Assembly: GCA_032207245.1 (NCBI GenBank)
Contig: CM063501.1
Coordinates: 60,362,170 to 60,426,169, forward strand
Reading direction: 5' to 3'
Source: Pardosa pseudoannulata
Lineage: Eukaryota; Arthropoda; Arachnida; Araneae; Lycosidae
Length of the DNA stretch: 64,000 nucleotides
In this document: in pieces, positions 23,611 to 37,115 of the stretch
Layout: every line of letters begins with the position of its first letter
How positions within the stretch are numbered: the stretch's first letter is position 1
Position numbers and translations under genes: made by a program
The notes under the pieces: generated by a model
Told to the model about the DNA's origin: nothing
Seen by the model: the letters and a program-made list of their open reading frames with translations, nothing else
Databases searched by the model: none

Positions 23611-23852
23611 TACCTCTAACACGATAGAACTAAGAACCGGTAGTCAATTTTTGAGATGTTATGGGAACAAAGGATAAGACATAAATACACAAATAGCTGT
23701 GGTCCCTTAATCATTTATAAGGCCATTTTTGGGGGATTGGTATATTAAAAGACTTTTTGAATTGGGATTCATTTAATGAATCTAATAATAGAAATGAATT
23801 TGTTTTCTAATAAACTCATTTATATTATTAGATTATATGAAATCAAGTTTAA

Positions 23853-24421
23853 CCCCTTCCGGTAAAATGACGAGTCTAGCTCGTCATTAGTTTTTCATTC
23901 CATACCGCACAATGACGAGCTACACTCGTCATGCGATTTAAGTTACTGTTAAATATGATAATGAATTTAGTTTAAAATTTCTAGTGTACTGAATTTGACA
24001 ACAGTTTTATCACTTGTGAAAATCACAAGTCACTATTGCATATTGTTTACTTAGAATTTCTTGGTACAAGTCATTGCCAAATTAATGAGTCAGAATAAAA
24101 GAAAACCTACTAAGAAATGCCGTGTGTGTTACAAGAATCAAATTAAAAGCGAGACTACTTGGCGGTGTAAACAATTAAGAATTCCTTTGCATTTTGTTTT
24201 GAAAAGTACCACTAGCTTGAAGACTATTATCTGTATACCTTATTAATGTTTTGCTTTGATATTTCCTTAATTTTACTGTTTCTGATATTATTTAACACTA
24301 TGTAAAAAGTGGATTTTAATTAAGAATATGTAAGAATTGTAAAATGAAACAAGTTTTTTAAATAAAAATTAAATGATTATTTCATGCACAGTTTTTCATT
24401 ATTAAATCATACCGGAAGGGG
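23853..24421. mobile_element. piggyBac-type transposon, internally deleted (569 bp)
   Basis: The termini are CCCCTTCCGGTA and its exact inverse TACCGGAAGGGG, immediately flanked by TTAA at 23849-23852 and 24422-24425, the piggyBac target site. The left end has two subterminal palindromes with ATGACGAG and CTCGTCAT arms (23867-23887 and 23912-23932). It retains the last part of a transposase frame. Confidence 0.93.
24061..24246 (+). pseudogene. piggyBac transposase C-terminal fragment
   Basis: A short frame containing RKPTKKCRVCYKNQ, then TTWRCKQLRIPLHFV. This matches the Cys-rich RING/PHD-like tail of piggyBac transposases, in which KKCRVC and a later CKQC-type motif coordinate zinc. The expected second Cys of the CKQC pair is Leu here. 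The usual Cys/His residues after PLHFV are lost by a frame change. The N-terminal and catalytic DDD domains are absent. It is a dead remnant, read left to right in the 23853-24421 element. Confidence 0.82.
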
Positions 24422-24425
24422 TTAA

Positions 24426-25453
24426 GCACTAGATGCCGGCCTCATCTATCATATAGCAATAAGTTAATCTTTAGCTCTCCAAGCTTAATAGCTATCATTA
24501 AATATTGATTAAATGAGGGAGTGCATGTGCGTATTTGAAGACCTTTCATTTAACCCTTTAATAACTGAATCATTTCTCCCGATGACATATAAGGCAATTT
24601 CATGCAACGTGAGACAACTAAACTTATGGAAAAATTTAATATTAATTTTAAACGAAAGGGCAAAATATTGGGTGCCTATTGGCTATTATAGAAATACACA
24701 TGAACGAGGAAGGGCATTAACGTAGTTAGAGACACTGAAGGAAATCTCCTTATAGAGCAATTTGTTGCAACGTCAAGAACTACTATTATGCCCTTCCCAA
24801 TCATTTTCATGTTTACAACAGCCAATAGACAAACAATAAACTGCCCTTCAGTTTGAAATTAAAGCCAGAATTGGCATAAGTTGAGATGTGTCCTGCTGCG
24901 TGAAATCGACTAATTGATGAATATCTTAAATATAAGTTATTATGGACTTCAAAGAATAAAATAAATGAAGTTTAAGCAACTTTACAGCACGTCAAGTTAG
25001 TGATCAGTTATTTTAAACATCATACGATGCCATTTATGACAAAGGAAAAAACTATGAAAAAAAAAAGCATTTATTTGGTATTGTGTAAAATAAAAACTAT
25101 AAAATGAATTTTTATAATAGATAAGACAATTTGTCATGATTTCAGTCTACGTACATTCAGGAAAAGTAAATTTATGTGTGCTTTTCGAAAAATCATAACG
25201 TGTCAATCCAAATGGAAAATTTATAAATAGAAATTACTTGAACATTTTACAGATTGTTTATTAGGTTGCCCCCTACTTATTCTCAAAAAGAGAAATCTTT
25301 TTAAGGAAACATAAAAATTCCACCAGCTATTTTTTAACGAAGTCTAAAATGAAACGTCAGACATTAGATATGTTAAAGAAGTTTCCTTTCTCTCTTACAT
25401 TCCATTAACTTTTAAGTTAATCAAAATAACTTATTAACTTCCGTATCATGTTT
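24426..25453. other. AT-rich non-coding stretch
   Basis: No gene is seen. The plus frame at 24513-24725 is unrecognised. Confidence 0.5.
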
Positions 25454-25457
25454 TTAA

Positions 25458-25691
25458 CCCTTTCGTGGGCCTTGGGAAGATTACTTCCCATCTACATGAA
25501 TTTACCAAATACACCTATGGGAAGCTCAAAACCCATTATAATATATTGGCCTTGCTGTTTTAACGGTGAGAAGACTAATTCCCGCTTCAGTTTTGTGTTG
25601 ACATCTATTGTTCGATTGACTGAATAGAATTAACACTTCTGCTTTGAAAGTTTGAAAACGTTGTGAGTGAAATAAATGGACCAATAAAGGG
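25458..25691. mobile_element. piggyBac-type MITE (234 bp)
   Basis: The termini CCCTTTCGTGGGCC and (inverted) CCCTTTATTGGTCC match at 10 of 14 positions and are flanked by TTAA at 25454-25457 and 25692-25695. Internal GGGAAGATTACTTCCC-type palindromic repeats resemble subterminal motifs. It has no coding capacity. Confidence 0.8.
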
Positions 25692-26415
25692 TTAAAGACT
25701 AATATAAACCACAGTCTTGTACTTTTAAAAAACGAGTTGTAACAACTATTTCAAATTTTAGACAAATAGTCTTGAATCCTGAAGAGAGTGGTGTATTTTT
25801 CAACTGATATGCCTCATATACGGTCTGAGTCGCTTTCAGTTTGGACTAATAAACTAATTTTGTAGAACAAATCTGTAGATTTGTTAAAGAAATTTTAAAA
25901 CCTTTTTACCGAATGCTGAAGGGTTGAGATATGACTGCGATAGAACGAGACATCGCCCCTAGCGGTAAAATCCCGATATGCACAGATGGTTCTTGAACGA
26001 TGAAATGTATGCGACTGCTCAGAGAGGCGTTTGGCTGTGTTTATTATTTTGTTTTTAGATTGTTTGGCTTGAAGAAATTTTATCAAACATTAACCCTCTA
26101 GCTCACTTCCATGAAAATCAAACAAATAAAAACAGCTTGTGAAATTTTATTCCTAATGGTATTCAAGACTAGGAAGAAAAATATGTTTAGCCTCCCCTAT
26201 ATAATAATTTCATAAGTTATCTGTCCGTCCGTCTTCGAATTTATGAAGTGGTTGGACCTGGAATGGATAGAGACATCCATATGATGAGTTAGGGTTAACA
26301 AAATTCAAAACGAGTTCCAAAAGTTCGAAATTCACCTCTTCCCCCCTTTTCGATCCTTTAATACCATTATTTCAAACCCTATTTTCCCAGGTTAAAAGGA
26401 GGCGATTAAATTCAT
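25692..26415. other. AT-rich non-coding stretch
   Basis: No gene is seen. TTAACCCTCTAGC at about 26090 could be another piggyBac-type end, but no partner was found. Confidence 0.45.
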
Positions 26416-26419
26416 CAGT

Positions 26420-26829
26420 TTATAATATTTTATTTAATTTTTCAATCAACTTTTCGTATTTTATATTGAAATATATAAACAAATATATAAATAACAACCA
26501 TAAAATTTTTGTAAACAAAAAATATTTTTTTAGTGGATAAATTTATAATAGTATCGTACATATAAAAAATCAAATAGAAATAGTAGTATATAGTTTTTAA
26601 TTTTTTCCCGTTCTGTGGTTCCATATCGACTGATGTAAAAACTAGTTTGTCTAAATTTTTCCAGAATTATGTAGTAAACAAGAACATTCGGCTTCGTTTT
26701 CCTGTATATACCATTATTTTTGTATCCACAAACAAACCATGTTGTTATACCAACCCGTACTAGTACGTGACCCGCGCTCAAGTATCAATCGTCAGAAAAC
26801 ATACTAGTACGTGACCCGCATACAATGTG
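26420..26829. mobile_element. TTAA-flanked element family B, copy 1
   Basis: The right end carries two direct subterminal GTACTAGTACGTGACCCGC-type repeats. It terminates ACAATGTGT before TTAA (26830-26833). It is about 85-90 percent like the 36615-37111 element over its right two thirds. The left terminus is not clear, so this copy is probably 5'-truncated or rearranged. Confidence 0.7.
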
Positions 26830-26939
26830 TTAATAATTTGAAATAAAATAGATTAGTATATAGATTTGAAGACGATCTAATGTTAAGAACTAGATTCGAA
26901 AGATTCGGATTCTACTGTAGGCAGTGATGTTTGTAGATG

Positions 26940-27285
26940 TGTAAATTCATTAACCATAAGATTTTTGTAAACAAAAATATATTTTTTAGTGGATAAATTT
27001 ATAATATTATCGTAAATATGAAAAATCAAATAGAAATAGTAGTATATAGTTTTTTCCCTTTCTGTAGTTTCGTATCGACTGACGTAAAAACTAGTTTTTG
27101 TCTAAATTTTTCCAGAATCTATGTAGTAAACAAGAACATTCGGCTTCATATTCCTGTATATACCATTATTTTTGTATCCACAAACAAACCCTGTTGTTAC
27201 ACTAACCCGTACTAGTACGTGACCCGCGCCCAAGTATCAATCGTCAGAAAACGTACTAGTACGTGCCCCGCAAACAATGTGTTTA
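26940..27285. mobile_element. TTAA-flanked element family B, copy 2 (partial)
   Basis: It repeats the AAGAACATTCGGCTTC, TATACCATTATTTTTGTATCC and GTACTAGTACGTG blocks of copy 1 in the same orientation, ending ACAATGTGTTTA, where the TTAA is mutated. The left part is missing. Confidence 0.7.
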
Positions 27286-27289
27286 TGTA

Positions 27290-28733
27290 TAAGAAAAAGG
27301 TATCACTGTATATAAAAAAGTATTTTAAATTCTATATTACTTAAATTAGTAGTCTCATATGAGGTTCAGGAAAAGGGGAGGATTAAAGTGCACCTATATA
27401 AATAAAAGATACACTCTCATACAAAGGTAGTAGATCCCGTACAAAAGCTTATAATTTAACATACACTCGTACTCGTTAAATTAAAAATTTCACATTAGAA
27501 CTTTTGGTTACAGACTCAATCCAAACTCATTTATATAGTTTTCCAATTTTTCTTTGTAGTTTCCTAGTTAGCATACATTCCATACAGTCACCCAATGTTA
27601 ATTTTTCATAATGCTCTGTTTGGTTTTTTTTCCTATCCGTCTTCCACACAGTCTTCCTTCTGACAGCCTTCAATGACACGTATACATAGCTACTCGACTA
27701 ATAACTTCCTGTAAGCTAAAATAGCTACAAATATCGGTGTTATTATCCCCACATTAAGTCGACAGCTGAGAAAATTGCTGGGGCAGAATATTTGGTAGAG
27801 TGATATGAATTCATTAATACGAAAGTAATTCATTCAGGTGTTAGAAGACAGTACGTAAGAGAAGACATTGCGCTTAACAGTGTTCAGGAATATCCGGAAT
27901 AAAAATTGCTTATTACATTTCAACTTTATATTTTTACACATATTACTACTTTTTAAAATAACCCGGGAAAGTTTTTTTAAGTCATTATAAACATTTGATA
28001 TGGATTATTAATCCACATCGGAAGACTACATGAACAGATATTGCATTTTCAAGATACACTGACACTGCAATGCACATGTTTCTCCAGGACTTTAAAAAAA
28101 AAAAAAAACCTTTTTTTTTTTTTTTTTTCAAGAATTGGCACATTCAAATGTACATATATCTTATTTCCTCCAAATCTAATCAAATTACATGTCTAAAGTT
28201 ATCAATATTTAATTTTTCGATGCATTTTCGTCAAAATGTCTTTAGGCTATCAAATGACAAGGTAAAATTGTGAAAATAGTTTTCGCACAATATAAAATGG
28301 CCCTTAATTTTTTTTTCAATTAAAGAAAAACTTTATTATATTTTATTTTTATCTTTAACTCATTGGTCGCCAAAGAGATCACGAGTAATCGACATTCGGT
28401 TATTTTAGTAGCACCTGGGAGTCACAGGTAACTTACAAAGTTAATTGAACTTGAAGCTATCGTTTAGCGCTAAAAAGTTTAAATAAAATATCTGAAGATA
28501 GCTATTGATTTCAATGATTTTAAAGTTTAATATCATTTTTTAATTTTAATTTTTTTGAAGAGAAATATGTGTACACAAACACTGACCTATACACAGAAGC
28601 ACTTATAGTAAAACTGATTTTGTTATCCTTTTAAAATTTTCAACTGATATACAACTGCTGCTGAAGGGAAATGAAAAGGGTAGAGAAATTTGAAAGTGAG
28701 GTAAAAATAAACAAATCAAGGTCCACCCTCAGG
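27290..28733. other. AT-rich non-coding stretch
   Basis: It includes an A-run followed by a T-run at about 28084-28130 (a homopolymer palindrome). No gene is seen. Confidence 0.5.
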
Positions 28734-29260
28734 AGCACGTGCTTTTTCCTTTTAATTCTGTTGCCACGGCGTTACGAACAGTTACAGGCGACCATAATCT
28801 CCGTAACCGCTTACTAAACCAGCGATTTTTCGGACAGGCGTTTTTCTTCGCGAGGGTTCATTGCATTTTTCGGTTTGAGGCTCGCAGAAGTTTAAAACGA
28901 TAAGGAACGAGGGACTTTATATAGCATTGATACGGTGCCGTGATCCCAGAGCATTTCCTGGTTTCGCGACAGTCTCTTGGCTTTTTTTTTTTTTCGTTTG
29001 CTTCATGAAGAATGTGTTTCGAGGGGATGTTAATAGGGGAGTCACGTTCGGCAATAATCGTCTGCGTTCGATTCCTCGTTTTCGTTTCTTCTGACTGATC
29101 ATTCGTTCGAAGTTCTGTGCCAGGAGGCTGCAGGGCTCGCTCGGAATTCGATTTTGTGGGAAAAATATGGAATGAGCCTCGCGCGCACACACTATCACTG
29201 AAAATGGGTTATTTAGAGTGCAAAAGAGCGACGCGCGCACCAATGAGGTACGGAGGAAAA
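28734..29260. promoter_or_regulatory. GC-elevated island, candidate regulatory element
   Basis: It begins with a palindromic E-box AGCACGTGCT (28734-28743). It contains TGTGGGAA (29155-29162), the consensus for Su(H)/CSL, and a CCAAT. Overlapping unrecognised frames occur on both strands. The sequence is unique and CpG-bearing within AT-rich DNA. Enhancer function is inferred, not shown. Confidence 0.38.
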
Positions 29261-29299
29261 AAGGATACGGTAAATGGACAAGTGAGTATTTCTACAATG

Positions 29300-31017
<1,718 letters not shown>

Positions 31018-32180
31018 TGCGTATACATATAAATATATACAACGTATATCTACGTTTATATAAAAAAATTCCACATGCTTTCTATGGAAGAATTTTCCTG
31101 ATCTTCACTAAACAACCATTTTGTTTGACAGGTTAATTTAATCACCGTATTTTTAACCAAACGTCTAGGATTCTATTTGAGTGATTAATCCTTACCTTTC
31201 AACTATTACTTTCATTTACATGACACAAAACCTTATCCCAAATTAAACCTTAACATTCTTTAAATTTACAACCGATACTGGAGCTTAAGTGAAATCTTTG
31301 GATTAAACGACAACAACAAAATTGCTCGAATAACGCATCAATGATTCAGGAGGAAATATTCGAGAATAAATGGGACACATTTCTCCCGAAATCTAAGCAG
31401 ATCTCGGTTTTAAACAGGCACTCACGAACTGACAGACAGACAGAACAACAAACAAATAAAAGAAAAAAAAAGGATTTCTTAAAAGAAGTCTTCCAAAGTA
31501 TTTTGTATTCGAATTACGTCTAAGAGAGACTATCCTAAGTAAATGCCACAAGTGAACTAGTCCCTGGACTTGCGTAAAATGGTCCGATTAAGCATGAGAC
31601 ATGTCATGACAGATAAGAATGGTTTTTAATTCCGGATTATCCGCTCCAACGGTAGGTAGTTGCAAAGGGTAGCAGAATTCATAAAATACTGTTTCAGCTT
31701 ATCAGCAGATGGATGGAACTAGAAAAAAATGACCAATTTCTAAAACTGTTTGCCACGCTCCTTGAATTTGACTTTGGGCTTGGAGGTTTAGAGTCCGAGT
31801 TATTAAACTCAGAGCAACTGAAGTCTATTATGCAAGTGTTTATTTAAGTAACCATTTTTGTATACTTATACTCTTAACTGCAGTTCACCTATAGATTATT
31901 TTTGATAATTAAAAGATAAGCGCAAAAATAACCTCGTAAATCTAGTAGATAGATTTAATATAAGGTAATACTTTACATTAAAAAAAGGAAAGAAATTAAG
32001 TAAATCATCGGACTTTAAAGCTATGAAAATGCAATATTTTATGCTGTTACATAAAATTAATTTTGACATCGTTATTTTAGGTTTAGAATTTAAAAAAATT
32101 ATTTTATTTGAAGAATAATTTCAGCTGTTTATGGAAACAAATTCAATTTATTGAACTAGATAAACTTTTTAATATTGGTT
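31018..32180. other. AT-rich non-coding stretch
   Basis: No gene is seen. The palindromic CCGGATTATCCG at about 31633 contains a TAATCC/GGATTA-type site of the kind bound by K50 homeodomains. Confidence 0.45.
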
Positions 32181-32184
32181 TCTT

Positions 32185-33255
32185 GATTTATATAATACGC
32201 TTTGATATAAATGATTTAAGTCACTTAATTTAAGAAAATTATTAAAATCAACAATACTTTTTTTTACACTTTCAGATTTTTTTTTTATTCAGTTAGCACT
32301 TTTAAATGAACAAACAGTAAACTTTGTGCTTGTTTAAAAGGATGATATATAACATTTAAATTCGCAATTGTAGGTTTTACATTAGCATTTGTACTTAATT
32401 TTATTTTTTCATAAATTCCCCTAAACGCTTTAAATATAGAGAGGGTGAGATAATTTTGTTGATATTTTGTATTCCTTAGTCCTCAAATCAATAAATGAAT
32501 TTTTTTTATCTATATTTGTGTGGACTTAAATTCTAATCAATAAATATTTGTAAATCATGAAGATAATAGAAATAAAATACTTAAAATCTCTTTTCTTATC
32601 TAACATCATGATTTTTATATGAACTTGATTATAGTATCAGCTCGTCGCTATAAATTGGGAGAGGGAACAAAAGTTGGATTGTGTCCTGAACACACAAAGT
32701 ATCTTCGTTAGATACAGATTCTGAAAACATTTTTAAAGCAGGTTAATTTAAATCACTGTGAAGAGAAATTTAATTGTAGTTTGGTTTAGTCTGGCTTGGA
32801 GAGCTACGGTTTACTGTTTTGCACAAGAGGGCTAATGAGACCGGGACCTACTGCTTAAAACCGATTCCGAACGGCTACAAACATCCATGCCGTAGTGGGA
32901 TTCGAACCCACGAACTCCGGTACCGACGATCAGCGCCCTAACCAATCGGCCAGAGTTCGGCTGATTAAATTGTAGTTTTGTTATTGTTTATTTTATGAAG
33001 TGATACCTTTACAATTTGTGAAAAAATGGGAATTAAGAACAAATTCAGATAAAAAAAAGTTTACAGTTGCAAATTCAAATGTTTTATATTATGCTTTTAA
33101 ACAAACACACAACCTTGCGTGTTTTTTCATTTAAAAATGCTAATTGAATAAAAAAAAATTCTGAAAGTGTAAAAAAAAAGTATTTTTGGTTTTAATAATT
33201 TAATTAAATTGACTTAAATTATTTATATCAAAGTGTTTATATAAATAAAGTAAGC
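32185..33255. repeat. large inverted repeat (arms about 150 bp)
   Basis: The left arm at about 32185-32340 and the right arm at about 33100-33250 are inverted copies. They share TTTGATATAAATxATTTAAG and TTTTTTACACTTTCAGA when the right arm is reverse-complemented. A third partial copy follows at about 33265-33370. The loop of about 760 bp contains a later SINE insertion. It may be a fold-back element. Confidence 0.8.
32783..32962 (-). mobile_element. tRNA-derived SINE, family A, full length
   Basis: On the minus strand the B-box GGGTTCGAATCCC is perfect. It is flanked by AATTGTAGTTT at 32772-32782 and 32968-32978 (11-bp target duplication). Confidence 0.93.
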
Positions 33256-33639
33256 CAATATTAAAAAACAAACACACAAATTTGCATGTTCTTTCTTTTT
33301 AAAGTCCTGTTTGTACTGAACAATTCTCAAAGTGTAAAAAATTATTAAATCAAGGATACTTTTAACTAAATTTATCTCCAAACAGTGATGCCTGAAATAA
33401 AACAATAATACATAAAAAATGATTTATCCCGAGGAAAAATTTTTTTTCCCACGATTTGAAATTAAGGTTAAAAAAATATTGAATAGCCTTAACAACCCAT
33501 CATTTATTTTATATTTTAACAGTAAAGCAATTACTTAAGAAGGCTGTCTTGAAACAAGCATTTTTATAGTACTTCTTTTTTTATTTATATACAATTAGTA
33601 ATTGTAGTTTGACCTCTTTAAGATCAGAATCGTAAGTTG

Positions 33640-33990
33640 CACATGCGCAAATGATTGAAAAACTGTCAACTTAATCAAGTAAAACGTGAATTCTACTTAT
33701 TTCGGATTACTGCGGGCACACCCTTGTTTAATTGTCGCCACCTTTCTTTCAACATTTCTCTGGGTTTTATCTGATTGCATAAATTTTGTTAATGGAGGAA
33801 GAAATACTTAACGGTATTTAATGTCCAACTGGAATGGCGATACATTCCTTCTCTAATCAGCGCTTATGTTCCATTATTCTCAACTTTCTATATGCAGCAG
33901 CACGTCTGATGCATGTTTTCGAGGAACAGATAATGTGTGTGTGCAAGTTTTAGCTTGATAACCTCTTATAAAACCCGAAGGCAAAATATG
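33640..33990. promoter_or_regulatory. moderate-GC island with TAATC-type sites
   Basis: Complex sequence containing GGATTA (33704-33709, TAATCC inverted), TTAATCAAG and CTAATCAGC sites that fit Otx-type binding, plus a CACCTTTC block. A regulatory element with possible otd autoregulation is inference. TAATC cores are not rare in AT-rich DNA. Confidence 0.28.
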
Positions 33991-34101
33991 CGTAAGCAGA
34001 TTGTCTGTGAATAGATGCAGATCTTTGAAAACCATCCATCTGAAAACAGAATACATTCACGTCGAAGAAATATTATGAAACAATAAAATCAGAATTCTGA
34101 A

Positions 34102-34819
34102 ACACATTCCATGTAAGACATGTTATCACTGTCTTCAATTTTAGCTGATGGCAATATCATTTGACAAACAACTGACATTAGTCAAAATATTGGTCTGCCA
34201 TTATTATATAAGATATAAAACGATTGTTTACCTCACATATTTAGGGCATATACATTCTTTACGTTTAAATTACTGAAATTGCTATTACTAGTATGATATT
34301 TAAGTTTTTCAAAGTAGGAAAACCTCTTACTGTCAACACTTTTAACTAATCACTTCAGAGTTTATTCCTGAAGAACAAAAGCAAACTATTTTTGCTAACC
34401 ATTCAGCACATTAAAAATATTTAATAACTTAGAATACGATGAATTTGTGTTACACATTCCATATAAGGCATGTTATCACTGTCTTCAATTTTAGCTGATG
34501 GCAATATCATTTTGACAAACAACTAACATTAGTCAAAATATTGGTCTGCCATTATTATATAAGATAAAAAAACGATTGTTTACCTCACATATTTAGGGCA
34601 TTCTCTCCGTTTAAATTACTGAAATGGCTATTACTAGTTTGATATTTAAGTTTTTCAAAATTGGAAAACCTTACTGTCAACACTTTTAACGAATCACTTC
34701 ACAGTTTATTCCTGAAGAACAAAAGTAAACTATTTTTGCTAACAAGTTGCTATTGTTCATTCATAAACCATTCAGCACATTAAAAATATTCAATAACTTA
34801 GAATATGATGAATTTGTTT
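34102..34819. repeat. two-copy tandem duplication, about 350 bp
   Basis: Both copies carry ACACATTCCATRTAAGRCAT, GTTATCACTGTCTTCAATTT, ATTGGTCTGCCATTATTATA and TTCCTGAAGAACAAAAG. Divergence is low, around 5 percent by eye. The second copy has an extra block near 34741-34765. Confidence 0.95.
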
Positions 34820-35134
34820 TACATTAATTAGATGTAAAGTTAAAAACTGTAAAAAAATGTAAGTTATTATATAGTTTTCTCTGACGTACTTAGAAAGCAT
34901 ACGACTAGAACTTTCTTTTACTTGGAAAGGATAAACGATATATGTAAGTCTAGTTGATTCTTATAATTCATTACAAAATTTTAAAATGACTTAAATATTT
35001 ATTTTTTAATTTATTGTATCATTTCAGAAATTACAACAGAAAGAATTCACAAAGACGAATGAAAGAATTTTGAGGGAGATAAAAACCAAAGAAATTTTAA
35101 GACGCGAACAGAATTTTGATAACCATTCGAACTT

Positions 35135-35392
35135 ACGATCAAATACTTATTTTATATATTTTTACCTGATTTTTTTCTTACTTTTAATGTAAACACATGA
35201 ATGTAAAAATAAATCTACATATATCGATCAAATACTTATTTTTCCCCGATTTTTTTCTTACTATTAATATAAACACATGAATGTAAAAGTAAATTTATAA
35301 ATATCAAATACTTGTTTTATATATTTTTCTCCTATTTTTTTACTATTAATGTAAACACATAAATGTAAAAATAAATCTATAAATATTGAATA
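35135..35392. repeat. three-copy tandem repeat, about 80 bp
   Basis: The units share ATCAAATACTTRTTTT, CTATTAATRTAAACACA and TGAATGTAAAARTAAAT. Confidence 0.88.
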
Positions 35393-35917
35393 GACATCAC
35401 CAAAGTACTTTTGGTGTCATCCAAATTCATTCTACAAAAGATTTGGTTTGGAGCAATTTGGCGAAAGTTTTGCAAAAGATGTATTCTAAAAAATAGAATA
35501 TAGTTTATAATTTTACATTTTAAGTCTCCATGCAAAATTGCCTCTGTTTTATGTCATCCAACGTATTTGGTCAATTCAATAGTAATTGACATAAAATACT
35601 ATATATTTGAATGAACAGAAATTGCCATTTTGACTTCCTAAATCTTCTACAAGAAACATTTTTATTTAAACTTAAAGGACATCCGGACATTAGCACCAGT
35701 TTACCAATTTCCTAAAAAAAAAAATCTTTGCTGTTCTTGCATTATTCGAAAATAACATATGTTTCTGACAAAGTTGCAACTCATGTTTTCATATTTTCTG
35801 TCGAGATTTCTTAGAAATAACAAAGTGACGCTGTTCGTTGCATCGAAATTGATTGAGCCTTGATAGTCTCAAGTTCACCAGACAGCAAAACAGCTTTATT
35901 TTTCTGAAACTATTTAA
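35393..35917. other. non-coding stretch
   Basis: I see no gene or repeat that I can name. Confidence 0.5.
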
Positions 35918-36420
35918 CTAATCCCAATATATCAAAAGAAAGAATGACCTACTCTTGCTTTCTTTTCTTAAAAAAAGAAAATATTGTTCTTTTCTCGCAA
36001 ATTTACCCCAACTTCTAACTGTTGGACCTCTTGGAGGCAAGCTTCTTCCACGGATGGTCGAACACGTCCAATTTTTGTTACTTGAAGCCAACAACAGATT
36101 ATCGCTTCCACTTAAAAACCTTGGACGTATTTTTGTTCTTTCCGGAAGAATGGCCAGGAGTTCTAGCTTCGTTTTCCTGTGTCTTCGCCCGAAAAGCAAC
36201 GCACTGACAAGACACATTGCTTGCGTAATTGTAGGAACTATTAATGTGCTTGATGGCGCACTCATTCGGATGTACAGAGAAAATTGGCAACAGTGTCGCA
36301 AGTCCCGAGGGAGAAAACTGCAAACTACTGGTCTCGCTTGTCTCTCTAAGTGCCAACATCAACCGAAATTATCAAAACTAAAATACTGTTCTCCTCCGAG
36401 ATTATTTAGGTGAACTATCT
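35918..36420. promoter_or_regulatory. GC-elevated island with long frames on both strands
   Basis: Plus frames of 152 and 61 codons and minus frames of 127 and 87 codons overlap here. None resembles a known protein, and the overlap on both strands points to composition rather than coding. It is a candidate constrained non-coding element. An unrecognised exon cannot be excluded. Confidence 0.32.
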
Positions 36421-36614
36421 GAGTTTGTAGAGCGAACATAACAGCTGCATGTGCACTCTCAATAGATGAATTCAGTTAAAAGTTAAATTTGAAAATACAA
36501 AAGTTGTGTTTCTGTTATATCCATCCAAAAAATAAATATCCTTAAAAGCTTCCATCTTCCCCTAACTGGTGAGTAAGAGTCAAATACAGACAGTTCCAGA
36601 AGATTATATATTAA

Positions 36615-37111
36615 CACATTGTGTGTGGATACATTTCGCAGCGGAATTGTACCGGGAGCTGGCGTTTGGGCGTAAATTTAGTTATTCAGTTAAATCTAAA
36701 TATATCGAAAATAATTTAATTTTTTAACCAACTTTTCGTATTTTATATTGAGATATATAAACAAATATATAAATAGCAATATATAAACAACCATAAGATT
36801 TTTGTAAACAAAAAAATATATTTTTAGTGGATACATTTATAATAGTATAGTAAAATAGGAAAAATCAAATAGAAATAGTAGTATATAGTTTTAATTTTTC
36901 GGATTATATAAACACTTTTGTATATAAACACTTTTACATTATTAAAAAATGAAAGACAAGAACATTCGGCTTCGTTTTTCCTGTATATACCGTTATTTTT
37001 GTACCCACAAACAAACCATGTTGTTACACTAACCCTTACTAGTACGTGACCCGCTCTCAAGTATCAGTCGTCAGAAAACGTACCACTAGCACGTGTCTCG
37101 CATAGAATGTG
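36615..37111. mobile_element. TTAA-flanked element family B, full length (497 bp)
   Basis: It is bounded by TTAA at 36611-36614 and 37112-37115. Both ends start ACACATT when read inward (ACACATTGTGTG left, ACACATTCTATGCG right). The right end has two GTACTAGTACGTGACCCGC-like direct repeats, the inner intact and the outer mutated. TTAA duplication plus short inverted ends indicates a piggyBac-type MITE of a family different from 23853-24421. Confidence 0.78.
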
Positions 37112-37115
37112 TTAA

